Assembly: GCA_028867395.1 (NCBI GenBank)
Contig: JAGWGO010000067.1
Location: 1-7,449 of the forward strand
Direction of reading: 5' to 3'
Source: Nitrososphaerota archaeon
Lineage (GTDB): Archaea > Thermoproteota > Nitrososphaeria > Nitrososphaerales > Nitrosopumilaceae
DNA: 7,449 bases
The notes beneath the pieces were generated by a model. The model was not told where the DNA came from. It saw only the letters and a program-made list of their open reading frames with translations, and did no database searches. Below are positions 1 to 5,388 of this stretch, piece by piece (position 1 is the stretch's first letter; every line of letters begins with the position of its first letter). The translations under genes were made by a program, and so were the position numbers.

Positions 1-33
1 GCAATTAGGGGCAAGAAGCGATATGTCATTTGA
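1..33 (+). CDS. Possible 3' end of a gene entering from the left (very tentative)
   Basis: Frame 1 of the + strand is open from the window edge and reads AIRGKKRYVI before a TGA stop at 31-33. The basic tail would fit the end of a gene convergent with the PAC2 gene, but ten codons cannot show that it is coding, and another frame is open about as far. The rest of 1-86 shows no gene; the 9-mer GCAATTAGG occurs at both 1-9 and 83-91. Confidence 0.15.
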   Translation, partial: AIRGKKRYVI

Positions 34-86
34 TTAACCAAGCCTAAAACTTGTATTTAATCAGTGGGTATAATTTAGTAATGCAA

Positions 87-821
87 TTAGGCAATTCCCG
101 GTTGATTGTCTTTTCTAGCTAAACCATTCATGTAGCTCATTTGTTGTTCCATGAACTGTTTTCTCTTTTCTTCCTCTTCCAACTCTTTCATATCTAGTGA
201 TCTTAATCTCAAAATTTGCAAAAGTTTGGCGATGATGAGCTGAGCTGATCTAGGTTGGATGACGTTGGGGTTATCTATTTCCGATAAGATGCAAATGCCA
301 TCAAGTTGTTTTTCCTTTGCAATTCCTAGTATCAAGCCATTGAAACCGGTGATCTGACCCTTTCCATTGAGAAGCTCTAGGTTCTCTTTTTTTAACAGGC
401 CAAGATGTTCTGATGCAGTAGTTGCTGCAAATAGTTTGGGTTCAGTGTGGCTTGTTTGTCTTAGTGCTGCTCCGATGGTATATAGTGTGTCTACTTTTAG
501 TTTTTTTGCCATGTTAACCACCTCATAACATAGTTCGTAAAGGCGACGAGGATCTGAAGGATTAAACTCTCCTGAAAAAAACACAAGATTGTCTTTTTGA
601 GAATAATGAAAATTGTAGCTTGACTGTTCATATTTTATCAGTCCATTATAGTACGAGACTGCAGGAGGCCAGAAAGCGTAGATTTCTGCAAAAAGCTTTG
701 CTTTTAGTTTTTTTACAAGAAAATCCATTCCAATTCCTGCGACATTTCCCATGTCTGGAAGCGCAGCTATCATAATTGGCTTGTTTAATTTTGGTAAAGT
801 GTGAATTCTAAGACCAAGCAA
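87..821 (-). CDS. PAC2-family protein (proteasome assembly chaperone-like)
   Basis: This 244-residue protein resembles the archaeal PAC2 family (relatives of proteasome assembly chaperone PAC2 and archaeal PbaB). The N-terminus has the typical strand and glycine turn, PIMIAALPDMGNVAG at residues 15-29. The middle has a VDTLYTIGAAL strand-turn (110-120). The family signature GxITGFNGLILGIA lies at 155-168, followed by a DGICILSE strand (174-181). Residues about 208-232 are a charged helix rich in Glu, Lys and Gln, probably a coiled coil. Family knowledge suggests a soluble cytoplasmic ATP-independent chaperone or scaffold, but the actual partner is unknown for most archaeal members. The start is TTG: it is the only start codon between the upstream stop at 840-842 and residue 17, and a T-rich box lies about 25 bases before it. 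The family call is firm; the biochemical role is inferred. Confidence 0.85.
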   Translation of the reverse strand: MLGLRIHTLPKLNKPIMIAALPDMGNVAGIGMDFLVKKLKAKLFAEIYAFWPPAVSYYNGLIKYEQSSYNFHYSQKDNLVFFSGEFNPSDPRRLYELCYEVVNMAKKLKVDTLYTIGAALRQTSHTEPKLFAATTASEHLGLLKKENLELLNGKGQITGFNGLILGIAKEKQLDGICILSEIDNPNVIQPRSAQLIIAKLLQILRLRSLDMKELEEEEKRKQFMEQQMSYMNGLARKDNQPGIA

Positions 822-841
822 TGTCTTGCCTATTTTATGTT

Positions 842-851
842 AAAATAAAAA
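842..851 (-). promoter_or_regulatory. TATA-like box of the PAC2 gene
   Basis: On the - strand this reads TTTTTATTTT and is centred about 25 bases before the TTG at 821. That is the archaeal TATA spacing expected for a leaderless mRNA. It lies in the 35-bp gap after the SpoIIM-like gene, so the PAC2 gene may have its own promoter even though both genes run the same way. Confidence 0.45.
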
Positions 852-856
852 TGAAT

Positions 857-1393
857 CTAGTGTGTTTTGGGATGAACTAGTGGTGACCCAAATTCTTGAA
901 TCATTGTATATTCAATGAATGCCCCACCAAGCAACAGGGCAAACACGATACCTATCTCAATTATTGTAGGGCGCAATTCTTGTCTTAAGGATCTCCTTTT
1001 GAGAATTGTATTTAGGAGAAGGAAGCTTCGTGACATTCCAATAGAATATGCAATAAGTTCCATCACACCAAAAGGGGAGAGGTAAATTATGGCAAGCGGT
1101 GGAAGTTTTGCAAGTGCAGGAGTTGTTGAGACTAGGGCTCTAAATGCAAGACCTGTAGACCAAGCTGCAAAGGAACCCCAAGCTATCCCAAATCCCGGTA
1201 CAAACATAGGTAACGCCACCGATATATTGTGAGCAAAGATCCCTAATGCGTCGATTCCTTCTACCGTGTGCTCGAACTCTTTTACAAAAGATTTAGAGTC
1301 TTCTTGCGATATGTTGCTTGCGCTACCTACAGAGTATGCGATTGAGAATATTGCAATAAAAATTAAAAATATTTGAATTCTTCTTTTTACCAA
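857..1393 (-). CDS. SpoIIM/DUF95-family integral membrane protein
   Basis: A 178-residue membrane protein with the pattern of the SpoIIM (stage II sporulation protein M, DUF95) family. A positively charged N-terminus (MVKRR) is followed by a first hydrophobic segment (about 6-23). A soluble stretch precedes the family-typical FAHNISVALPMFVPGFGIAWG segment, split here as residues 53-63 and 64-73. A third segment, around 98-122, contains the SPFGVMELIAYSIG motif (106-119), and a fourth spans about 144-164. Many archaea carry this family although they do not sporulate; its archaeal role is unknown, with suggestions of membrane remodelling or transport. The start is TTG, the only usual start codon after the in-frame stop at 1415-1417, and it places the basic residues just before the first membrane segment. 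The gene is divergent from DP1 and 35 bp upstream of the PAC2 gene. Confidence 0.75.
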   Translation of the reverse strand: MVKRRIQIFLIFIAIFSIAYSVGSASNISQEDSKSFVKEFEHTVEGIDALGIFAHNISVALPMFVPGFGIAWGSFAAWSTGLAFRALVSTTPALAKLPPLAIIYLSPFGVMELIAYSIGMSRSFLLLNTILKRRSLRQELRPTIIEIGIVFALLLGGAFIEYTMIQEFGSPLVHPKTH

Positions 1394-1442
1394 TAACGAA
1401 TTTGTTTTAAGGAGTTATTTGAGGGTTGGTAGCTCGAGCAGA

Positions 1443-1452
1443 TTTAATTAAA
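1443..1452 (+). promoter_or_regulatory. TATA box of the DP1 gene (perfect palindrome)
   Basis: TTTAATTAAA is centred about 24 bases before the GTG at 1472, the expected TATA position for a leaderless transcript. It supports the GTG start over the out-of-frame ATG at 1462. Because it is palindromic and lies in the divergent gap, it might also help transcription of the SpoIIM-like gene, but it is about 54 bases from that start, too far for a leaderless message. Confidence 0.6.
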
Positions 1453-1471
1453 AGCTAAATTATGACAGTTT

Positions 1472-2902
1472 GTGAAAGAGGAAGTTTCTTCTGCAATAAC
1501 ATATGCTCTTAGCAAGGGATTCCAGATTCATCCTGATGCTTTTAAAATACTTGAAAAGATCGATGTAAAGGAGCTTCAGAATATAATCAAGCAGGTCGTT
1601 CGTGAAAAGGCAAAACAGAATCTGTTTTTGATAAATCAGAGCGACCTTAAGATGTTTGTCGAGTCAGAGGTGGATCAAAGCACTGAGGATAGTCATACTA
1701 TACTGTTTGACCCTACAAAGAAGGTGACTTCAGCAGAGGGAATAGATGGTTTTACAACTCTCTTTTCTGATAGGTATTCAAAATTACTTAAAATAATGCA
1801 GCAAAGGTCTCAAGCAAAGAAACTTACAACAATTGGAAATGTGACTGGTAGTAAGCTTGGGGAGGAGACGTTTGTGGCAGGCCTTTTGATGGATAGAAAG
1901 AGTGAGCGTGACGTCACCAAACTAGTGATTGATGATCCGACTGGGTCCCTTGAAATCTTGGTATTTAACCAAGAATTACAGGAGACTGCAAACTCGCTCT
2001 TGATGGACCAGTTTGTAATGATGGGCATAACAAACGGTAAGAATGGAGGATTTATCGCAAGGGAACTTTTGGTTCCAGATATACCGGATCACATAGCAAA
2101 CCGCTCAAAGACTGAGACATATGCAGTTTTGATTTCAGATATTCACATCGGTAGCAAGTACTTTATGGAAAAAGAGTTTACAGATTTTATCTCATGGCTT
2201 TCAAGCCCTGATCCTGTTGCGCGAAAGGTCAGGTTCCTCTTGATTTGTGGAGACATAATAGATGGGGTGGGCATCTTCCCAAACCAAGATAAAGAATTAG
2301 TTTTGACTGATATTGATGAGCAGATGGCAAAAGCGGCTCAGTTGCTTGACAAAGTTCCAAGACATATCAAGACCTTCATAATTCCAGGCAATCATGACCC
2401 AGGTAGGAGGGCTCTTCCACAGCCTGCTATACCTGAGAAGCATAACATGAGTCTATGGAATAGGGAGAACTTTTTCATGATGGGAAATCCCGCATTCTTA
2501 GACCTAAATGGAGTAAAGATATTGATGTTTCACGGCCAAAGCCTTGACGATGTTGTCGGAACAACTCCTGGTCTAAGCTATGCCCAACCAGCCAAGGCAA
2601 TGCGCGCACTTTTGAAAACAAGGCACCTTAGTCCAATTTATGGAAAAAGAACTCCGATTGCTCCTGAGCTTGAAGATTTTATGGTGATAAACGACGTTCC
2701 CGATATCTTTCACTCTGGTCATGTTCATGTTGTTGACCTTGACATGTACAAGGGTACATTGATAGTCAATTCGGGTGCGTGGCAGAGCCAGACGGGTTAT
2801 CAAGCAAGTGTTGGCATAACTCCAACTCCAGGGATAGCCATAATTATCAACTTGGCAACAATGAAGGTCTTTACAAAAGACTTTACCGAAACAACAGAAT
2901 AA
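1472..2902 (+). CDS. polB: DNA polymerase D (PolD) small subunit DP1, 3'-5' exonuclease
   Basis: A 476-residue replicative polymerase subunit that supplies proofreading exonuclease activity and binds the DP2 catalytic subunit. Residues about 1-50 form the helical N-terminal domain (SSAITYALSKGFQIHPDAF). An OB-fold follows (about 117-205, TTIGNVTGSK to LLVPDIPDH). The calcineurin-like/Mre11-type phosphoesterase domain runs from about 216 to 460. Its metal-binding motifs all appear intact: SDIHIGS (D223, H225), GDIIDG (D261, D264), GNHD (N307, H308, D309), FHGQS (H354) and SGHVHV (H417, H419). Catalytic competence is therefore expected. The start is GTG, with an in-frame stop at 1463-1465 and a TATA box at the right spacing. 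The stop directly abuts the cdc6 stop on the other strand. DP2 begins about 4.3 kb to the right, so the two subunits are not in one operon here. Confidence 0.97.
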   Translation: MKEEVSSAITYALSKGFQIHPDAFKILEKIDVKELQNIIKQVVREKAKQNLFLINQSDLKMFVESEVDQSTEDSHTILFDPTKKVTSAEGIDGFTTLFSDRYSKLLKIMQQRSQAKKLTTIGNVTGSKLGEETFVAGLLMDRKSERDVTKLVIDDPTGSLEILVFNQELQETANSLLMDQFVMMGITNGKNGGFIARELLVPDIPDHIANRSKTETYAVLISDIHIGSKYFMEKEFTDFISWLSSPDPVARKVRFLLICGDIIDGVGIFPNQDKELVLTDIDEQMAKAAQLLDKVPRHIKTFIIPGNHDPGRRALPQPAIPEKHNMSLWNRENFFMMGNPAFLDLNGVKILMFHGQSLDDVVGTTPGLSYAQPAKAMRALLKTRHLSPIYGKRTPIAPELEDFMVINDVPDIFHSGHVHVVDLDMYKGTLIVNSGAWQSQTGYQASVGITPTPGIAIIINLATMKVFTKDFTETTE

Positions 2903-4147
2903 CTAAAGAAGATCTTCTAAAACCAAGTCTTCTTTGAAGGCCTTTTTCACAGTATCTGGGTTCAACGTCAGAGCAAATTTCTTTGTTCTTCCATGCATTC
3001 CCTGATGGACTATCTTACCTGAGATTAGGCCTGTCATCTCTATCTCACTTAGCATTTGTGTTACCCTTCGTTGGGTAAGATCCTTTTGCCTTGTAGTTTT
3101 GCACAGACTTTTGTAGGATTGGTATATCTCGCCTGTGGAGTTGCCATTTGCCTTCATTACTGCAAGTATGAGTAACTTTTCATGAAGAGGATATGAGGTA
3201 AGTGCGGTGGTTTCCTTATCCTCCTCCATTTTAAGCGATGCCCGACGAATGTGGTCCTCTTTTATCATGTCAGACTGTTCCCGTTCTGCTATCTCACCTG
3301 CAACACGAAGTAGGTCTATTGCCCTTCTTGCATCGCCGTGTTCTTGGCCTGACATGGCAGCGCACAGGTTAAGGGCTGCTGGGTCCAAGACATTTGGGAT
3401 AAAGGCCTCTTTGATCCTTTCAGTCAGGATTTCTTTTATCTGATTAACGGTATAATTGGTAAAAACAATCTCTTCCTCACTTAGGCTGCTTAGAACTCGT
3501 GGGTCTAGCCTTTCTTTGAATGTTAGGTCGTTTGATATTCCAATAAGGGTAAGTGAGCCTTTCTTTAGCCTCTCATTTGCTCGAGTCAATGAGTAAAAGA
3601 CATCCTTTCCTGTCTTTGATACTAGCTCTGCGAGGTAGTCAATCTCGTCTATGACAAATACTGTGTTGAGCCCGTTTTTTTCGATTGCAGATACTATGCG
3701 GTTGAACACTTCGCTAATCGAAAGCCCTGTGGTGGGAAACTCTTTTTCTCTTCCTTTCTCTATTAGTTGCCTGCCCAGTTTTATTAATAAACCATAAAGT
3801 GTGGTCTCTTCTTTTGCGTTTGCATAAAGCAACTGAATAGGAAATGACCCATCCTTTACTTTTTCTTGGATCTTGTTTAGGACCTTTTTTACTACCAGTG
3901 TTTTGCCTGTACCAGGCTTGCCGTAAACTAACAAGTTAGAGGGCCGGGCTTTTTTCAATAAGGGAATAAGTGCTTGGGTAACTTTTTTTTGCTCATCATC
4001 TCTATGGAGGACCAATTCGGGCATGAATGTAAAATGTAGGACTTCTCTATTTTTAAATAAAGATTTGCCGCTTGTTGCATCATCAAGTAGTTTGTCAATT
4101 GGATCTTTTACCATCAGCCCACACACCAACGTTTCTTCTCTGTCCAC
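2903..4147 (-). CDS. cdc6: Orc1/Cdc6 replication initiator (AAA+ ATPase with winged helix)
   Basis: A 414-residue origin-recognition and helicase-loading protein. AAA+ motifs: Walker A YGKPGTGKT (75-83), Walker B VFVIDEIDYL (163-172), sensor 1 LIGISND (201-207), the RLDPRVLSSL box with a likely arginine finger (213-222), and sensor 2 GDARRAIDLLR (271-281). The region from about 310 to the end is the C-terminal winged-helix DNA-binding domain. The family-typical opening DPIDKLLDDATSGKSLFKNREVL occurs at residues 15-37. The listed start is GTG at 4147; the ATG at 4114 (residue 12, MVKDPID) is an equally good or better family match and would give 403 residues. The gene reads away from the origin region that begins just upstream, the usual archaeal cdc6-origin arrangement, and its product probably binds the ORB boxes there. 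The 3' end abuts DP1 with no gap. Confidence 0.97.
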   Translation of the reverse strand: MDREETLVCGLMVKDPIDKLLDDATSGKSLFKNREVLHFTFMPELVLHRDDEQKKVTQALIPLLKKARPSNLLVYGKPGTGKTLVVKKVLNKIQEKVKDGSFPIQLLYANAKEETTLYGLLIKLGRQLIEKGREKEFPTTGLSISEVFNRIVSAIEKNGLNTVFVIDEIDYLAELVSKTGKDVFYSLTRANERLKKGSLTLIGISNDLTFKERLDPRVLSSLSEEEIVFTNYTVNQIKEILTERIKEAFIPNVLDPAALNLCAAMSGQEHGDARRAIDLLRVAGEIAEREQSDMIKEDHIRRASLKMEEDKETTALTSYPLHEKLLILAVMKANGNSTGEIYQSYKSLCKTTRQKDLTQRRVTQMLSEIEMTGLISGKIVHQGMHGRTKKFALTLNPDTVKKAFKEDLVLEDLL

Positions 4148-4160
4148 ATATGGACTCTAC

Positions 4161-4250
4161 CATACTAATTAGATTAGAATAGAATAACTAATTCAAATTT
4201 AGTATATCATTAATTATTTTTATTTTCTTAAAAATAATTTTTTTAATAAA
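4161..4250. other. A+T-rich candidate DNA unwinding element
   Basis: Positions 4191-4250 contain only 4 G/C bases in 60 (about 93% A+T), with A-runs and T-runs, and end directly at the first ORB box. The left part carries a repeated ACTAATT (4164-4170 and 4187-4193). It also overlaps the region where the cdc6 promoter must lie, so part of the A+T content may serve transcription. Confidence 0.6.
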
Positions 4251-4251
4251 G

Positions 4252-4272
4252 CTAGAGTGGAAGGAAAGGTGT
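4252..4272 (+). repeat. ORB-like origin recognition box 1 (+ orientation)
   Basis: The box begins CTAGAGTGGAA and ends AAAGGTGT. It matches the reverse complement of the two downstream boxes at 18 of 21 positions. It is the most diverged copy: AT is replaced by GG after the GTGGAA core, and the G-string is interrupted (GGTG for GGGG). It faces the other two boxes and borders the A+T-rich tract. Confidence 0.7.
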
Positions 4273-4344
4273 GTGGGTCTTCCTAGGTAGATGTTAACAA
4301 TTAGTGAACGTTTTGTGAATATGGTCATGGAAAGGGTCAAAACG

Positions 4345-4370
4345 ACCCCTTTATTTCCACTCTAGGCGTG
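4345..4370 (-). repeat. ORB origin recognition box 2 (26-bp exact repeat, copy 1)
   Basis: Read on the - strand, the box contains AGTGGAAATAAAGGGG. From memory this matches the conserved core and G-string of archaeal ORB elements (AGTGGAAA, one base, AAAGGGG). The left half of the classical dyad (TTCCA) is replaced by CTAGA. All 26 bp are identical to box 3, including an extra CACGC at the 5' end that box 1 lacks. The likely ligand is the Cdc6 encoded next door. Confidence 0.85.
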
Positions 4371-4405
4371 AAGTTAGTCCTTAACACTGTTAATATGCAA
4401 AAGAT

Positions 4406-4431
4406 ACCCCTTTATTTCCACTCTAGGCGTG
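4406..4431 (-). repeat. ORB origin recognition box 3 (26-bp exact repeat, copy 2)
   Basis: Identical over 26 bp to box 2, same orientation, 61 bp further right (close to six helical turns), so two initiators could bind on roughly the same DNA face. The flanking sequence on both sides differs, so the identity marks the functional unit. Confidence 0.85.
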
Positions 4432-4513
4432 GATTTACTCTCCTCCTAGATATGGGGGTTGGGAATGGCTGTTAAGGTCTAAAAATGGGTTATTCGTGGA
4501 TTACGCAGTGAAT

Positions 4514-4584
4514 GTTAACAAACTCACTTGTTAACAAAACTTCTATGATCTGTTCAAGTGTTAAGGTGTTAACCTGATCGATCA
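4514..4584 (+). promoter_or_regulatory. GTTAAC motif array in front of the winged-helix gene
   Basis: GTTAAC occurs at 4514-4519, 4530-4535 and 4568-4573, with GTTAAG at 4560-4565. The first two belong to an exact 10-bp repeat TGTTAACAAA spaced 16 bp apart. The last two form a tandem 8-bp repeat, GTGTTAAG then GTGTTAAC. A 10-bp palindrome TGATCGATCA (4575-4584) follows, two bases before the ATG. The tandem pair covers the place where the TATA/BRE of a leaderless gene would lie, so the array could be an operator, an initiator binding cluster, or both. More copies occur inside the origin. Confidence 0.5.
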
Positions 4585-4586
4585 CA

Positions 4587-4982
4587 ATGACTCGTAAACG
4601 AATACGAATAGACTTGGAAGATATGGACGGCGCCAAGTACAACTTTAGCCTCGAGGGAAATGTTACCAGAGAGAAAATGCTGAAGATATTTGAGCTAATG
4701 AACCTTATGAATATTGAAGAGCCAGAAGAGTCTGTACAACTGGACTCGGTAGGGGGTAAAATATGGAATATTATAGACAGGTACTTCCCACTAGGTAAGT
4801 TCACCTCCACAATAATACTTGAAAAATACGAGGACGAGTACGGCGAACCAATCAAACTCAGCGTGATCTCTACATACCTCTCAAGATTTACCCTGAGAGG
4901 CAAGATTGGAAGAGAGAGGAAGGGAAAAGAATGGAGTTACCAGATAGTAAAACTGGCTCAAAGAGAACCTAGCAGGACTTAG
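4587..4982 (+). CDS. Origin-adjacent winged-helix protein of unknown function
   Basis: 131 residues; I do not recognise a named family. Residues about 4-24 look like a two-stranded sheet (RIRIDLEDMDGAKYNFSLEG), followed by a helix (27-40, TREKMLKIFELMNL) and an acidic linker. From about 55 to 123 the pattern fits a winged helix: helix GKIWNIIDRYF (57-67), a second helix near 73-84, a likely recognition helix LSVISTYLSRF (91-101), and a basic wing GKIGRERKGKEWSYQIV (105-121). A cytoplasmic DNA-binding role is inferred. It starts at the right border of the origin, divergent from cdc6, behind a GTTAA-motif array it may bind. By position and fold type it recalls origin-encoded winged-helix factors such as Sulfolobus WhiP, but no sequence relationship is claimed. 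Its stop overlaps the stop of the convergent AbrB-like gene by 4 bp. Confidence 0.8.
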   Translation: MTRKRIRIDLEDMDGAKYNFSLEGNVTREKMLKIFELMNLMNIEEPEESVQLDSVGGKIWNIIDRYFPLGKFTSTIILEKYEDEYGEPIKLSVISTYLSRFTLRGKIGRERKGKEWSYQIVKLAQREPSRT

Positions 4983-5125
4983 GAAATTGTTGCTTTTTTC
5001 ACCACTAAGGAATCGCCATCTACTACCACTTTGACATAATCTCCTTTTTGCAAATCAAGGTGTCTCCTAAAATCCTTGGGAATAGATATCGTACCAACAG
5101 ATGTTATCTTGATGAGATGTTCCAT
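4979..5125 (-). CDS. Small AbrB/SpoVT-like DNA-binding protein
   Basis: A 48-residue open frame that reads as one complete AbrB/SpoVT (swapped-hairpin) domain. Key stretches are KITSVGTISIPKDFRRHL (6-23), with the family pattern of strand, G-x-I-x-I-P and basic helix, then LQKGDYVKVVVDGDSLVVKK (25-44), with the GD turn and two closing strands. Family knowledge: such proteins dimerise to form a DNA-binding barrel and act as transition-state regulators or as antitoxins. No toxin gene is visible next to it, so a stand-alone regulator is more likely. The start is the ATG at 5125; the codons just upstream contain no better start. The TAA at 4979-4981 overlaps the TAG of the opposite winged-helix gene, a convergent 4-bp overlap. 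The gap upstream is A+T-rich and probably holds its promoter. Confidence 0.8.
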   Translation of the reverse strand: MEHLIKITSVGTISIPKDFRRHLDLQKGDYVKVVVDGDSLVVKKATIS

Positions 5126-5386
5126 GCCTGATATACAAAATTATAAGTTCAGTAATTTAAGAATTTATAATAAAATAAGATTAATAATTTATATCAATTT
5201 TTTAGATTTCAAGGGCAAAAATAAAGATCAAAAGTTATCAAAGATGATCAAACTCCTAAAAGTTGACAAAACTCTACAATATGGAAGTAAGTCTCGTACA
5301 AAGTCGCTACCCTCTGCCTTTTACCATAGAAACAATGAACTTTTTCTTATCTAGAAGATTAGAAGGTACGACCAGGAAATCCTAAT
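5126..5386. other. 261-bp intergenic region, A+T-rich on its left side
   Basis: The left half (about 5130-5210) is strongly A+T-rich and probably carries the promoter of the AbrB-like gene; TTATAAATT-type sequences occur on its - strand. The middle has an imperfect direct repeat AAAAGTTnnCAAA at 5230-5242 and 5258-5270. A 36-codon open frame (5244-5354, +) is possible but unproven. An inverted repeat closes the region on the right. No RNA gene was recognised. Confidence 0.5.
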
Positions 5387-5388
5387 CT
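5356..5388. repeat. Inverted repeat at the end of the membrane winged-helix gene
   Basis: Perfect 7-bp arms AGATTAG (5356-5362) and CTAATCT (5382-5388) with a 19-base loop; with a one-base slip the match extends into CTAG on both sides. The right arm covers the TAG stop of the - strand gene. No T-run follows on either strand, so a classical terminator is doubtful; a 3'-end RNA hairpin or a protein site is possible. Confidence 0.35.

Larger units (their letters stand above)
4160..4586. other. Probable chromosomal replication origin (oriC)
   Basis: A 439-bp gene-free interval between divergent cdc6 and a winged-helix gene. From left to right it contains an A+T-rich tract, an ORB-like box on the + strand, two identical ORB boxes on the - strand, and a set of GTTAA/TTAAC motifs up to the next start codon. 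The combination of inverted ORB boxes, an AT-rich segment and adjacency to cdc6 matches archaeal origins of the Sulfolobus and Pyrococcus type. Origin activity is inferred, not shown. Confidence 0.85.

Noticed and set aside
231..248. GATGATGA followed by CTGA, resembling C and D boxes of an archaeal sRNA
   Set aside because: It lies inside the PAC2 gene and the boxes are almost adjacent, leaving no room for a guide sequence.
4345..4431. Two-copy repeat considered as a CRISPR remnant
   Set aside because: Only two copies with a 35-bp gap, no cas genes, and the repeat matches ORB elements beside cdc6.
4490..4903. 137-codon frame on the - strand over the winged-helix gene
   Set aside because: Ser/Ile-rich shadow of the + strand gene, and it would also cover the GTTAAC array.
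4979..5125. AbrB-like gene as the antitoxin of a toxin-antitoxin pair
   Set aside because: No adjacent or overlapping same-strand gene resembling a PIN, MazF or other toxin is visible.
5076..5354. 92-codon open frame on the + strand
   Set aside because: Its first part is antisense to the convincing AbrB-like gene, and the rest is A+T-rich low-information sequence with no domain; only the inner 36-codon part is kept as a weak finding.
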